Positions 1 through 13,097 are shown, counted from the first letter of the stretch. The stretch: 64,000 nt of DNA from Bostrychus sinensis (GCA_020698575.1 CM036257.1:20537520-20601519); one strand, 5' to 3'. Numbers and translations are program-made. Notes: a model not told the origin generated them from the letters alone.

Positions 1-689
1 AATGTTTTGGCTGGTTTAATCTTTTAAGACATGTTTATCAAATTGCCATTCATTTTTCTTCTATTAAGTAAGATTAAAACTGCAACTGTATGGACTTTTC
101 ATATCTTGTATGCTAAGTATGTAACGTGGAAAATTAATGCAAGTCAATAGAGTGTCCCTAAACGCATTACTGAAGGTGTGTGAGTCCAGTGATCGATACA
201 ACCACTGTCCACCGGCCTGGTTCCTATCAATGCTATTGATCACATGTTCGCTTATCTATTCTTTATGCTAATGTGCCAGAGCTAATGAGAACACACTGAC
301 ACACGCACACACACACATCCCACCTGAGAGGCACCAGAACAAAATATTAATTTATTATTCAGAGATATATTATTCATCCACTCAATTAGCTACTGTTCTC
401 CTCGGCCAACCTAAAGAATCAATGGGCAGTGGATCTGATATGCACAGTCCATCGTCCGACACACGCAGAGAGGTCAGTGTGGCTGTGAGGGGAATCTCTA
501 ATGAAAACTGCACCAGAAACACTGCGGGACACAACACCAGTGCTACAAATATACACAAGTACAAAACACAGACTGAGAAACACCGCTACAACTTTAGCCC
601 TCTTTTAGGATAAAGATAATGTTTGATCTTTGTAAAGTGAAATGGTATTTTATAGTTAGTATTTTAAAATGTAGCAAAAGGATTCATGT

Positions 690-1085
690 TGCACTGAAAA
701 GTAGTGGAAAGTAACTAGAAGTGTAGCGTATTTACTAAAGGTTTTACTAGAGAAAGTTTTAAAGGAAAAAGGGTACTTTTACTTTAAATTAGTATAATTA
801 TTTTTTAACCCCAATAGCAATTAAAGTAATATTTAAAGTATATAAAAAAAAAAACATTAATAGTAGTGTTATTAGTGGTAGTAGTGCTAATTGTACTAGC
901 AGTTTTCATAATAAATGTACTAGTAATAGTAGTTCCAGAAGTAGCAATAAATACTTTCTTAAGTAAACCTCAACCTTTACTTAAGTTATAATTTTGTTGA
1001 GTACATTTACATATACTTTTACTAGAACTTTTACTTACTGTAAGTACGGATCTGGAGTACTTCTTCTACCTTCTACCTGAAAATG
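690..1085. mobile_element. MITE copy (GTGGAAAGTAACT / ACTTCTTCTACC type)
   Basis: AGTAGTGGAAAGTAACTAG at the left and GGAGTACTTCTTCTACC at the right, with TACTTAAG and ACTTTTAC-rich inner flanks. Related to the copies at 14021 and 55738 but more decayed. Confidence 0.55.
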
Positions 1086-1104
1086 GTGGAGTCATTTGTA
1101 AGCA

Positions 1105-1462
1105 GTGTTTAGAAGCTAGAGTTGTAGGGCCCAAGACCGGTCTTGGTCTTGTCTCAGCTGCAGTTTTATCCAATTTAAGTCAGTCTCGTCAGACTCGGTC
1201 TTGGATTTAGCTGTCTCAGAGATTTTTTATACCAAACATTATAAGAAAAATACTATACTTTATGTGTAATTTTGTTTTCAGCATAAGAAGAACCAGAAAA
1301 ATGTGTGTTGGCATTAAATTATTTCATATAACCAACTATGTATTTGAACTACTTTGTTTGTTGTTGTTTTTTTTCTCAGTTTGCCTTGGTCTCAATCTTG
1401 ACTTGCCCTGGGTCCTTAAAAGAGCCCCAGGAGTCTCGGACTGGTCTTGGTCTCATTAAGTA
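1105..1462. repeat. GGTCTTGG-rich dispersed repeat
   Basis: Both ends carry GGTCTTGGTCT motifs (GACCGGTCTTGGTCTTGTCTC; GACTGGTCTTGGTCTCAT) with AGACTCGG between. The pattern resembles a repeat common in teleosts. The 65-codon open frame inside has no protein-like content. Confidence 0.5.
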
Positions 1463-1619
1463 TGATTTTGACAACAACACTAGTCTGTGATAACACTATG
1501 ATTTTTGTTTGCATAGCTGAACTTCACATTGACACTGACAAATAGAAAATAATTACTTTTTTCCTTTCACCTTCTACTTCTGGGATTTCCTGAGCCTGTC
1601 TCTTATCATACATACATCT

Positions 1620-1745
1620 ACATATTTATTTGGCATAGGTTTTATGCTGGATGCCCTTTCTGAACCAACTCTCTCCATTTATTCAGGCTTGGGACGTACA
1701 CTCGCTTGTGACCCCTTGTGGCAGTATTAAGGTGTAAACCAATTA
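1620..1745 (-). mobile_element. SINE family A body
   Basis: Minus reading contains GGGGTCACAAG, TCCCAAGCCTGAATAAATGG, AGAAAGGGCATCC and AGCATAAAAC. Confidence 0.7.
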
Positions 1746-2571
1746 TAAGAGTGTATTTTCTCACTTCAGCAGTAGGCACAGCTCTCTCCAGAACACAAGT
1801 GCATTTAACACTGAATCTTTTTTTGGTCCTGGGGCTGTTTTTAACATATAACTTTTAAACTCCAGTGTTGATTAGAGACACAAACACTGAACGCTGTGCC
1901 ACTGACCCGTATGTCAGCATGTAACACATGTCATTCTTCACATCACTCTGGGATCAAGACTTAACAAAACACAGCCTCCGCCATTTTGAATTAGCCAGAG
2001 GACATATCCCCACTCATCACATGTGTCAACTCTAAAGCATTCATTCATTTTGTACAGTGCATCGCTTAGGGCCACCCACCATCACAATGTAACGTTAAAA
2101 GATGAAGAAAGCGAAAGAGTGTGACAGATAAAACTGGGGAGATGGAGCCAGAATAAAGAGTGAAACTATGCACAGATAGAGAGACATAGGGCCATTGTTG
2201 TCCCTTCTCAAAGGAAATCGTTCTCTTTTGCATATTCATTTATGCAAAAACAACATGAATAATTTCTCCTCCACCTTCCTCTGCCACTCTCCAAAGGTTA
2301 GCTTGTTAATTAGAACCCAACAATTAGCCAGAAATATTTTTATAATTCATTATTTGGTGTTTTTTTCCTACGCCGGTGTTGAATGCATAACTTACAGATG
2401 GGTCGGAGCCCAGAAGTGAGTGAATGTCATGTCATGATTGGCATTTCTGTGGACCGGCTCAGGTTTATGTTATATGTGGGACAGAATCAGACAACACAGC
2501 AGGAATGATGGATGTACAGAAGGGAAAACCAGCTTTTAGGTTTCACAAATGCTTATAAATTGATACTTCAC

Positions 2572-3165
2572 GACCAGAGGTGGATGAAGTACTCCAAATC
2601 TGTACTCTAGTAAAATTACTGTTACTGCAATAAAACATCACTTAAATAAAAGTAACAGTACTCATGAAAATTGTTACTTGTATAGAGTGTAAAGTTCTAA
2701 GTAAGAAAGTACTTCATGCTACTACTACCATTACTAGTACTACTATGATGACAACTAGTGCTACAACTAATACAACTGCTACTGTTGCTGCTACTACTAA
2801 TACTATTACTACTATTACTTCTATTACTACTTCTACCAATCTTGCTACTACTACTACAACAACTACAAGCCATCTTTGCCTCAGAGGTCAAGAAATACTT
2901 TTACCCATTAAGTAACTTTAAAAATCTACTTGAGTAAAAGTACAACTACTATTCTCTTACTTCTCTACTTCTCTTCTCTTATTCTACTTCTCTTATTAAT
3001 ACTCTTATTAATACTCTTACTATTAATACCACTTCCACTACTACAATTAGTACTTCTAGTTCTATTACTGCTACAATTGTTTGTACCTACTTTGCTACTG
3101 AGGTAAAAAAAAAAAAAAAAAAGTAACTTAAGTAATTTTTGAGTAAAAGTATTTTTTTTCTTCTC
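2572..3165. mobile_element. MITE copy with expanded ACT repeats inside
   Basis: Begins GACCAGAGGTGGATGAAGTACTC followed by AGTAAAAT-type sequence. The interior 2718-2870 is imperfect (ACT/ACA)n, and AGTAACTTAAGTA motifs recur up to 3160. The open frames across it (Thr-rich, Ser-rich) are low-complexity artefacts. Confidence 0.55.
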
Positions 3166-3445
3166 AAGTAATAATGTTTCAGAAATTTAGAAAAGGACAT
3201 TTTCTTAAAACGGTGTTCTGACTTACCTTGTAAAAGTGTCTTATTACTTCCATCTCTAGAAATTAAACTACACAAAAACATGACACTTTGTTTTTTTTAC
3301 CTCTCCCAAACTGTCTCCTTCAAATATGGTCATAACTTTCTCAATCCACACTGCTGACTGGGTGACCTCTATGGCAAAACTTTCACAATAAAAGCACATC
3401 AAGGCAAAACCACACACATTTACTAGCAAATCAGCTAGTCAAGTG

Positions 3446-3700
3446 TCAAGACAACGCCAACACACACTCACACACACACACAAACACACACACACACTCA
3501 TGTACACAGCAGTATGAGTGTTGGCTGTTGCCTGTGGGCCCGTGGTCTTTGAACTGCCTCTCACACTCCAGTCTGTCCAAATTCACTATGAGAGATCCAG
3601 TGCGCTGTCTGCCTAAACTACTGCATCTCAAAACACACACACACACACACAGCCGACGCTCACACGGCCCAGAGACAGACAGACAGACAGGCAACACGTG
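3446..3700. repeat. CA-rich microsatellites
   Basis: (CA)n runs at 3459-3500 and 3633-3650 and (CAGA)n at 3672-3691. Frames on both strands across it are artefacts. Confidence 0.8.
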
Positions 3701-4074
3701 CACCCACAAACTCATTGCACTGAAATTGCTGCATCTTGGTTTCTTTGGCCCGCAGAAGTTCTTGAAAAGTCTACTTTGGTTTCTACCTGACATATGTGAA
3801 AAGAAAAGGTCCATCAAGATCCATCATTCACAACTTAAACCTCAGCTATGGCTTATTTAAGTAAAACCACAATACAATGTTCTATAGACACACACCAACA
3901 AGCTGCTCTACAGAAAACAATAGCCACAATCTGCAATCCTATCTTTGAAACAGCTAGATGTAGAAAGCCACATGTACTTCACCATCAGCAGTAGTTATGA
4001 TTTGGAAGATTTACAATAAGCATGTGTTCTTGTGTACTGGACATTCATTTGCAGGTTGTGATTGTCTGTAGCCC

Positions 4075-4315
4075 ATACTGTACAGTTTATCAGTCACTGT
4101 GGCTGAGTTATTAGTGCTCTTGCCTCCCAGCAAGTAGGTTCTGAGATCAATTCTTGGGCCGACCTCACAACCTCTCTGGGCCCTGCAACTAACGGACCAC
4201 TGTCCAGATTGTACCCTGCCTAAGACCCAAATTTGATGGGATAGGCTGTAGTCACCTATGACCACTAACACTGGACTACAAGCAAAATGCTTCCCGAACA
4301 AAAGTAGTGACATTT
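4075..4315 (+). repeat. Dispersed family C copy
   Basis: CACTGTGGCTGAGTTATTAG head, then TGTCCAGATTGTACCCTGCC, TAAGACCCAAATTTGATGG, GATAGGCTGTAGTCACC. Confidence 0.6.
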
Positions 4316-5174
4316 TTCTTGGATTAGGTCACTAATAAAGAAAAAGTAAGTCAGAAGTGCAGATTGGCTATAATTTCCAAGAAACAGTATTGGGTCAAAA
4401 TAGGTAATTTATGCAAAATAAGGCAAAAACGGTAGTTTATCAGAAGGTACAGTGTCTACAAGCAACCAGTTCTATCTGAAAGCCTGCACATTCCAATACA
4501 TTAATTTTAATATGTCTAAAGTTTTGACATAAAATGTTTTGTTTTTATTTGCAGAAATCTCTCTCTTGGAAGTGGACAAAATGCATGCATGTAGAGAAAT
4601 TAAATATTTTCAAAATATAAATATTATTTTTAAGCAAAAATGCCTAAATCTATTGTATAAACAGATGCGATACAGATGTGAAACAATATCATTAAATATC
4701 TTGAATACATTAGCTAACCAGCACAGTTATCAATTGATTTTCAGTTCATCTTATCAAAATAAATGAGATTTAGCCACTTTTATCTTGGAAGCAGATCGAG
4801 TCCAAAAATTTGTAGACCAGTGTTATAAGAAAAGTTGGTAGAAGATGAATGAATTAACTAATTAACGTTGACTATAAACTTTTTGATGAACTGAATGTTT
4901 AATGGATTACTAATCCTAAATCAGACGCTTACAATGACTATTACTACTCTTACCTGAAAGCAAACTATGTATATTACAGTTGCACTCTTTACACAGTTAA
5001 TAAATTCCTGCAGGGGTCCAAATTGAATTTTTTTTTTACATTTTATCTCAAAACAGACACCGTCAGTTGTTTAGTGCACCACTTAGACCTAGTTGTCCTG
5101 TACACATTTGTTATAATAGGATATTAAAACTGGAATCATCTATAAAAATACCATAAAACATCATAAAGACTCTG

Positions 5175-5375
5175 GCTCTCTGGCTTCCTTTCACCGTCCA
5201 AAGACATGCATGTGTTAGGTGAACTGGTAACTCTAAATTGCCCCTATTGGATGAATGTGAGAGTGAATGGTTGTCTGTCTGTGTTTGTCTCTAAGTCAGC
5301 CCTGGGACCAGCTGGACACTGTTCAAGGTGTACCCCGCCTAAGGCCCAAAATGCAACTCCTAACGGGAATAAGAG
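5175..5375 (+). repeat. Dispersed family C copy
   Basis: CCGTCCAAAGACATGCATG, AACTCTAAATTGCCC, GAGTGAATGGTTGTCTGTC, AAGGTGTACCCCGCCTAAGG. Confidence 0.7.
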
Positions 5376-6469
5376 TAAAAAGAAGAATATTGCCAGTGCA
5401 GGATGTAATGGGTAACCAGATGGAGATGCAGTATTTGCTGGTTCGCATCTGTCTGAAGGTAAACTGGCAAATTGATCATGTTTTTTTTTTCGTTCAAATC
5501 AAAGCAGAAAGGGTTGCTTACTATGATGTTGTTGTGGGTGTTAAAAACACTAGGTCACAGATTTTGGTCTAACATCAGGCGAGACAGCATGAGATTAATC
5601 CAGTAATGTAATGCTTTAACCCTTGTTTCCTTATCAGCACCATTGCACTGAGCTAACAGGTGCTTCTGGGGATGAAAGCCATCGTTTTGCTCACAGAACC
5701 CAATGCAAAGTGAACAATGCAACATGACAGTAGCAGATTTCTTTGGTCAACATACTAAAAGGCTGTTAGACTTTTTACTGTCACTGTTAGCGTTGCAGAA
5801 AATAATTTATCCCTTTCTCTTGCATGAAGGCCTGGCATCTCCTTCACTTTGATCCACACTCGCTCCTCATGCTGCGAAACGAGCAGCGATGTGACTGTGT
5901 AGTTTGTGTCTTTAAAGAAGCGCCAAGCAACCTGTCCTCTTCGCTTTTCCTGAAGGCTAATTTACCCGTTTCGCCTCTCTCATGTCTCACGCTTAAGAAA
6001 TTGTTGACTTTCTACCAAGGCGGGGAAGGTGTGCGCATGTATGTGTATCCTCCTTATCATTTGTGTTTGAGAGAGAGGAAAAGTGGTATGAAATGACGTG
6101 CGGGGCGTTTGAAGACTGAAAGGAAACATTCTCGTGCTCTCTCCTCCCATTAAACATATTTGTACATTTCATCGCCAGTAAAAACAGCAAATCAATCTCA
6201 TCCAGCGGTCTTCAGAGAGCACTTTGAAGTCTTCTTACTAAATGACCTCCCACTTTTTCAATCCAGCAACCCACCCAACCAGTGCAAAAAAAGACTAGTG
6301 CAATATTTATTTCACTTCACAAAATTTTAAAGTTTTTTTTTTTTCTTTTTTTTTTTTTTTTGGTGCGGGAATATCCTTGAAAATTTCATCAAAAGCATTC
6401 TAATCAGGCAGTCCTCAGGTCAGCTAATGAGTTGGCAGGAGTGAGGGCCTCGCCGGGCGGTTAGCTCTT

Positions 6470-6640
6470 CAAAGGGTTAGCTCATTAGCGTTAGCGCCTC
6501 TGATTATGCTTTACTTTACTGCTATACTTGCTACACACGCACGTCTATCCATATACACGCACGCATGCACTGACACAGAGAGAGAGAGAAAAGGCTGTCA
6601 TTAGCACAGTTAGCATCATTAGCATCATTAGCAGCCAAGG
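6470..6640 (+). promoter_or_regulatory. ATTAGC motif cluster
   Basis: GGTTAGCTCATTAGCGTTAGCG at 6475-6496 and CATTAGCACAGTTAGCATC / ATTAGCATCATTAGCAG at 6600-6632, again in 9 bp steps. TAAT-core homeodomain binding is possible. Confidence 0.25.
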
Positions 6641-7122
6641 TCAGCGTTTGAAGCCACATACAGACAGGCGACCTCCATCTTCCTTCAACCAGCCTTTTCC
6701 AAAATGTCTCCCGGCTAACTCTCCAAACACAGAAGAAGTTATAGCTACAATTAGGCCACAGGAAATGAGTAAAAAGGAGGGATGACAAAAGAAATGAGAA
6801 GAAGAAAATTGTCAACTAGTACAAGGTAAAAAAAAAAGAAAGAAAAAAAATACTTTGCCCCTTAAGCTTTTCGGTTTTTAGAAGTCTGTTTCTCACTATC
6901 TTTTTGTGAAGCCTGTGTGATTCGCCACAACTCCACCGAGAATTAATTAAAACAGATGAAAAAAAAAGATGTCACCCCTTCATAGATCATTCGGCTTTAC
7001 TTTTAGCCCTTGATAACAGCACACCTCATTCTGTGTGGAAACTTTACTGCATCTAAACCTAGCATGTGCCAGTAACTATTATAAAGGCATATATGATTTT
7101 TTAGACACTATTAGTGTTCTCT

Positions 7123-7185
7123 TTGTGACGGTCCCAAGCCTGGATAAATGGAGAGTGTTGTGTCAGGAAGGGGTAGAACCTATAA
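7123..7185 (+). mobile_element. SINE family A fragment
   Basis: GGTCCCAAGCCTGGATAAAT then GTTGTGTCAGGAAGGG. Confidence 0.65.
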
Positions 7186-7849
7186 GCCTTTAATATAATC
7201 ATTAATATATCATATGTACGTTAAATTTAGGTGAAAAAATACAATATGTGCAGTGCCGTATGCAGGATTTTCAAAATAGGCTACAGAAGTCCAGCAAAGC
7301 AGTTTGAAGCACAGTGAGAAATGACTAATGACTAATTGCAGTATATGACTTTTTGATAGCTATAATGAATTACACTAGAAATAAGGCTAACAGCAAAAGG
7401 AAAAACAAACACTTAGTAGCACAAACCTCAGTATTATGCCAAGACGAAACAAGGACATCATTCAGGACTGTAATGAAAATATGGAGGAAAAATATACTGA
7501 GGTCCGAACCTCATGGATCTCAATGCTGCGTATGGCCATGTGTTTGTGTTTTTGTACAATAGTAGTGAGCCTGTAGTTACTCTGTAGTTACAAAGGAAAG
7601 AAGTATCTATTATCTGTAAACGCAGTATCTGCTGACACAGATACCCTGTCTCCAAAAGATGAGTTACTTTTTATTTTCTGGTATAGTGAAAAAGTGTTGC
7701 TTTAAAAGGAAATGAATTTAGAAATGCACGGGACGTGAATGAAAGGAAGCCTATTGCCTAAGGATGATGCCAAACCTACAAATCACACACAAGAAATGTT
7801 TTAAAATAACTTGAGGATTATTATTAATGGTTGAGGGTTTCTAAAAGAG

Positions 7850-8420
7850 GAAGTGTCTCGTGGATTGACACAGATGCGGGCTGAGGCGATGGTGTTGGTT
7901 TAAGCAGACATTAGAGGGAGACCTGTCTGCCTCTCGTTATCGAACCCTAGCCGGCTCCTGCTCCTCACCGTTCTGTGTGGTCAGTGTGTGACAGGGGCCC
8001 CAGGCTGACTAATGGCTGTGGGCGAGATGTCTCTAATTCACTGCTGCTGGACACACTGGATTGAAGCGACACCACTGTGACTGTGTGCTTGAACAGTCAG
8101 CGTAAATGTGTTTGAAAGCTCAAATACAGCCGGAGAATTGGCACCACCGCTGTGTGCGTGAGTGTGTGTGTGTGTGTCAGTGTGCGTTCCCAGAAAGCCT
8201 ATTGAAAAAGCTCTCTCCAGTCTATCAGATTAGCTCCATTAGTGGATTAGCCGGATTAGCAGGATTAGCGGGTTAATTGCAGTCTGCTGCTGCGTTGGTG
8301 CACAGAGGCTAATGATGGCTAACGCTAGTTAATTGTACACACAGCCGCGTTAGCCAGATACTGCCACGTCTGGCAACATGGCACACACATCGGGGAAGCC
8401 AGCGTTCACAGGCTTCCCAT
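7850..8420. other. GC-richer non-coding island
   Basis: Higher GC, high complexity, no open frame; includes the GGATTAG cluster. Candidate conserved regulatory DNA. Confidence 0.3.
8222..8280 (+). promoter_or_regulatory. GGATTAG triplet with 9 bp period
   Basis: GGATTAG at 8244, 8253 and 8262, preceded by CAGATTAGC and CATTAGT and followed by GGTTAATTG. GGATTA is the core bound by Otx/Pitx/Gsc-type homeodomains. The exact 9 bp spacing could also be a minisatellite. Confidence 0.35.
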
Positions 8421-8615
8421 GAGGATTAGGGGCAGGGCATTTGGACTGCTCAACTCTGCCAACCACCAGCCAATAATAGCATCTACTTCTTTCTTTTTTT
8501 CTGTATTTTACTAATTGAAAACAGTGGCAAATTTTCCAGCTCCCATATTTCTCTAGATTTTAATGCATCATTAAAACAATACTACATAACTTTGATAATT
8601 TTCACCCTCTAAACT

Positions 8616-8706
8616 CACATGGGACAGCCACATGATGACACAGGCCAGTGCACTCTTGTGATGCTCCCAAGCCTGGATAAATAGAGAGGTTTGTGTCATC
8701 TTTGCC
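8616..8706 (+). mobile_element. SINE family A fragment
   Basis: CAGCCACA, GGCCAGTGCACT, CTCCCAAGCCTGGATAAAT. Confidence 0.65.
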
Positions 8707-9324
8707 AGACAAAAACAGCCATTTTTCCTGATTTTTTTCTGATTCAGTATGTCTTTTTGCTAAATTTAATCTCACACCAAGTCTTACTCTGTGACATTGT
8801 TTTATTATGCTCACGTCCAAAATGGAAAACTTTCTTTCCTGTGTAATTGTAGATTTTGTGCAGTAAATACACAGAGAAGCATCTGCTGCTCCTGATCTGA
8901 TGATAAAGCCACGGACACAGTTTGAAATCATTTGCTCTACAAGGTTGAACACTGCCTTCATCCTGCCTCAAACGGCCCCCCGCATGTTGTTTATTTTATT
9001 ATGGACAAGAAATCAGACAGTAAATACGGATGCACGCGCCGCTGAACCGCATGTGTTTGCAGACGAGTGAAACTTTTAAAACAAATACCATGAATATTTA
9101 CCACATGTGGCAGCACAACAGACCACTACTCCAAATCTGCAATCTACTTTTAAACTCACGGTTTCAAACTTTGTGGGGCTGCATGAAGCTTCACCATGAA
9201 TGTAGCTAGACTCATACAATAATCTGTTTCTGAAAATATGGATCCATTTTTGTTTAAATAAAGCTGCATAGTATGATAGCTAAATGTGATTAATAGCATT
9301 GTAGTTATTATTACCTAATTCAAA

Positions 9325-9545
9325 ATGGGCATTATTTCCCTGCAGTCTATATCAAAACAATGGTCTTTCCGCTTTTCTGATTGGACAATCAGAAGAAAAA
9401 TTAAATTTCTAAACATAAACAACTTGGCCATCCTGTAAAATCTTTTTTTTATTATTGTAAATCAATCCCCTGTACGATTGTTATTGGTAAAACTGATATT
9501 TGAATTTAACATGTTTACCTCATATATTGGGATGTGGGTAATTTT
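9325..9545. mobile_element. Second copy of the TTAAAGGT-type element (ends not clear)
   Basis: Shares with 14085-14320 the ordered blocks CTGCAGTCTA, TCTTTCCGCTTT, AAACATAAACAAC, CTGTAC-ATTGTTAT-GGTAAAACT and CATGTTTACCTCATAT. Its own termini are decayed. Confidence 0.6.
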
Positions 9546-9569
9546 TATAGAAAACAGAACTGTGCACGT

Positions 9570-9607
9570 TTTTTTTTTTTGTTTGTTTGTTTGTTTGTTT
9601 GTTTGTT
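9570..9607 (+). repeat. Poly-T then (GTTT)n microsatellite
   Basis: T run at 9570-9580 then GTTT about six times at 9581-9606. Confidence 0.85.
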
Positions 9608-10586
9608 TTTTGTTAAATAAGAGCAGAATGGATGCAGAGGGCTTGCAGATTGGTCAGTACTTCCTGGAGTGGGCGGAGGTTCATTGGAGAGGCGGAGATT
9701 TGTGAAACCAAGCGTTTTGTGGGCTTAGAATGACTGTGCCAGACAACAGAGGATTATTTAAACATGACTGAAGCAAAACATCCAGGTATGTTTTTGATGA
9801 TTGTTTTTATAACATCGTAGAAAGCTCAGAAAAGTCAATTTTGCATAATATATGCCCTTTAACTAGACAAGACATGTTTTCTCATGCAAAAATGTAATCA
9901 CTTTATTCTATTTATTAGTTTAGTGCAGTTTATGTAAGGAAGAGAGGAAGGAAGGAAAAGAAGAACAAGTAAACTGTAGTAATTATTTGATGAACATAGA
10001 TGTATTTACACTCTATAGCTATAATATACAAGATCAATCATAAATCATTGACTGTTTGTTGTCAGAGTGAAATTTATGAAAAGTGTGAGAAGCAGTGGAA
10101 GCCATTGCTGTAAACAAAAGCCAATTCAAACTCCATCAGGCCCAGTGTTGAAATGAAAAGGCAGATGTGATGGGTCAAAGCGGCTCTCCGTGATCCAGTG
10201 TGGTCGGATACGGCGTTAGCAGCCGAGTGAGTGCGCTGTTATTGATGCAGCAGCCGATGAGGTCTGACATATGGCTTCAGGAAAAGAAACGCCAGGGGTT
10301 ATGGGTAAAATGGTGTGTTAGTGAGGAGAAGCCACACACCTACAGTACTGTGCAAATGTTATATAGGTAGGTGTGGAAAAAAGTCTGTTTAAAGTGCTTT
10401 ATTAAATACAGATGTTTATTTTTATTTTTTTTTAAATGGAAATTTCAGGTAAGTTCTAATAAGCCAGAATTATTAATTTTGAAATACAAATGCAAGATAC
10501 TAACTTCACTCACTGAAGAACAAAAGTATAGTTTTTGAAGATTTTTATTTATTTATTTTTACCATTGTGAGACATAAATGTTTTGT

Positions 10587-10712
10587 GACTCAATGGAAAG
10601 AGCATTTACCCCTGAACTAGAAGATCAAGTTTGAGCCCAGGTCTGGGCACTTCACATCTTTAACATTGCAAGATAGGACCAGCGCCTTGGCAGAGGTTCT
10701 ACTACTACTACT
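10587..10712 (+). mobile_element. tRNA-like SINE head plus body, next to ACT repeat
   Basis: GACTCAATGGAAAGAGCATT and CAAGTTTGAGCCCAGG look like A and B boxes. Then ATTGCAAGATAGGACCAGCG and CCTTGGCAGAGG. The last block recurs at 11045-11085 after the ACT array. Confidence 0.6.
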
Positions 10713-11112
10713 ACTACTACTACTATTAAATCTCCTACTGCCAAAATATAATGTACTGTAGGTCTACTCTTAATGTTCTCCAAAAACTATTACTACTACT
10801 TCTCCTGCTGCTGCTGCTACTACAACTATTACTACTACTACTTCTACTGCTGCTGCTACTGCTACTACAACAACTACTACTATTACTACTAGTACTACTA
10901 CTATTACTACTACTGCCACTGCCAAAATGTTGTAATGTACTGTAGGTTTACTCTTAATGTTCACCAAAAACTACTACTACTACTACCGCTGCCAATATGT
11001 TGTGATGTACTTTAGGCCTACTCTTATTGTTTTGCGAGCCTTTACCATTGCAAGACAGGAGCAGTGCCTTGGCAGAGGCCTACGCTCTCCAAGTGCTTGT
11101 AATTGTTCCTCT
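10700..11112 (+). repeat. Composite ACT repeat, locus 1
   Basis: (CTA)n tracts alternate with a ~50 bp unit: CTGCCAAAATATAATGTAC, TGTAGGTCTACTCTTAATG, TTCTCCAAAAACTATTAC (10738-10790), repeated at about 10915 and 10985. It ends with ATTGCAAGACAGGAGCAGTG-CCTTGGCAGAGG. Confidence 0.75.
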
Positions 11113-11944
11113 TTGTTTTATTTTGGTGTATTTTTTGGACATTGATGCACCTTTTTTTGTTCATTGCCTTTTTTTATAAACCTGTCTGAGATTTTAATTT
11201 GCACAGTATGTATGCTGCTGAATGCTTGCACGGAAAGACATTAAAAAGCTTCTGGTACACTTTTCCATGTATATACTGTGGGCACCTCGGCCTCATTAAG
11301 GGGAAGTGCGGACTGCCGGCTCATATTTTAAAGATAAAACAAAGTGCTGTGATGTCATACCTCATCAGCCTTCACCAGGAAGACAGGCTCCACTTTAGCA
11401 GAAGAGGCAAGAACGCCTGAATGCACAAGACCTTCCTATAACACTCTTTCGCCTTAGACCCACACAACACACACACACACACACGTTCACACAATTGCGG
11501 CACTCGATGGTGAATGAGGGATGCATGTTGGTTTGGGGCTAAACATGATATCGGCTTTCCCCAGGGCCAGCCAATCAGAACAGCCTGCCAGGGAAAAACA
11601 GCAAAAGCACTCAAGACACACACAGAGACAACAACAAGCAAACCCACAATGCATTGCATACACATACACACACTCATGGGATCCGGCATGCTGCAAAAGT
11701 CCCTCCATCCATTCATCCATTCATACAAAGATATACAGAGGGTGAATTGATGGTAATTGCCCTACGGTTTGAACACCTGCTCATTAAAAAAAGCGTTATG
11801 TACTGAAATTTACTGTTTGGTCTATTGCCTGTCTCATCGTAGGCTGTTGATGCTGCCCTTTGGTGTCCTTTGTGAAGTATGTACAATATATAATGTATGT
11901 ATAATTTGTTGGTTGAAATAAATCTATTTTTTTCTTTCAGCTGC

Positions 11945-12032
11945 TGTCTTTATCATTAGGGGTTGCCACAGTGAACCGGGCGCACAGTGTTTTGGCTGTT
12001 TTTTTTATGCCAGATGCCCTTCATGTCCAGAG
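11945..12032 (-). mobile_element. SINE family A 3' fragment
   Basis: GGGGTTGCCACAGTGAA and TATGCCAGATGCCCTTC in the order seen in the copies at 31068 and 55608. Confidence 0.45.
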
Positions 12033-12034
12033 CC

Positions 12035-12510
12035 ATTTCTAGACACTGTAGGGGCCCTAGGCAAGCGGAACAACCAGGGCCCTATCTAGGCTCCATTTTT
12101 TTGTAAATCACACTTTAAAAACAAACAAAATTTTACTAAGCATTAATATAAGCTTTCCTTTTGCCTCGTGTCCTGATTTGCGACCTTGTTTGCATAACAG
12201 ACAGGTGGATATGAGGGACAATAAGTCAGGAGGTTATAGGAGTCCTCCCCCAGGAAAATTTGAACAAAACATATGTGATTTCCTGTTTTCTAATGGTAAA
12301 TAATATTTTAGGCTGGCTACAATTTATGGTTTGACTTCTCTCCAGATAGGACCCTTTTAGGAGAAATGCGAGGCAGCATCACTTCTGTGGTTTGTTTTGC
12401 GTCGCTGAAACAGATTGTGTGGTACAGGTACATGACCATCCTTGGGGGCCCCCCCTTCAGCCCTGGGCCCTGGGCAACTGCCTACCTTGCCTGCCCTATT
12501 GTGAAGGCTC
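12035..12510. repeat. GGGCCCT-ended repeat
   Basis: TAGGGGCCCTAGGCAAGCGG at the left and CCCTGGGCAACTGCC at the right are roughly inverted. Probably a non-autonomous DNA element; superfamily unclear. Confidence 0.4.
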
Positions 12511-12559
12511 TGTTCATATCACAACCAGCTTCATACTGTGTCTGGAGTGGGCAATGTGG

Positions 12560-12930
12560 CTGAAATGTCTTGCCCAGGGACACAATGTCAGTATGTGCTT
12601 CAGGTGAGGTTCAAACTACCGACCCTCTAGTTGGTGGGTGAATGCTTAACCTATTGTGCCACTGTTGCCCCCTATTGGTTGAAATATGTTGCGCTGTCCT
12701 CCCTGTGTTACTGTGGGTTTTCTCTGAGCACTACAGTCTTCTCCCACTTGCATGTGTTTGGTGAAATGGTGACTCTCAGTTGCCCATAATGAATTGACGA
12801 ATGTGAGAGTGAATCATTGTCTGTGTATGTATTGTGTCAGCCTTGGGACTAACTTTCCATTGTCCAGGTTGTTGCCCGCCTAAGGCCCATAGCTTCTGGG
12901 ACAGACTCCACCCATAAGCCCTAATAGGAA
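12560..12930 (+). repeat. Dispersed family C copy with adjoining SINE-like piece
   Basis: 12715-12930 carries CTGTGGGTTTTCTCTGAGC, TGACTCTCAGTTGCCC, GAGTGAATCATTGTCTGTG, CCGCCTAAGGCCC. 12560-12670 (TTGCCCAGGGACACAATG, CCGACCCTCTAGTTGGTG) resembles a reverse tRNA-like head. Confidence 0.6.
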
Positions 12931-13097
12931 TAAGTATACTTATAATAACAATATTTTGTTCATGTTGCTTTTTATTAGAAAAAGCTGATTTAGTATAGTT
13001 TTACTTTCTTCTGAAGCCAGATGTTTAATGTATTAATCTGTGTTCTTCTTAGGCCTCGGTCAGTCTCCCAATTAAGCACCACAATGCCTCATGTGAA

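Noticed and set aside
2664..2915. Thr-rich and Ser-rich frames
   Set aside because: Imperfect ACT repeat inside a MITE copy.
10751..10967. Poly-Leu and poly-Val frames on both strands
   Set aside because: Trinucleotide repeat artefacts.
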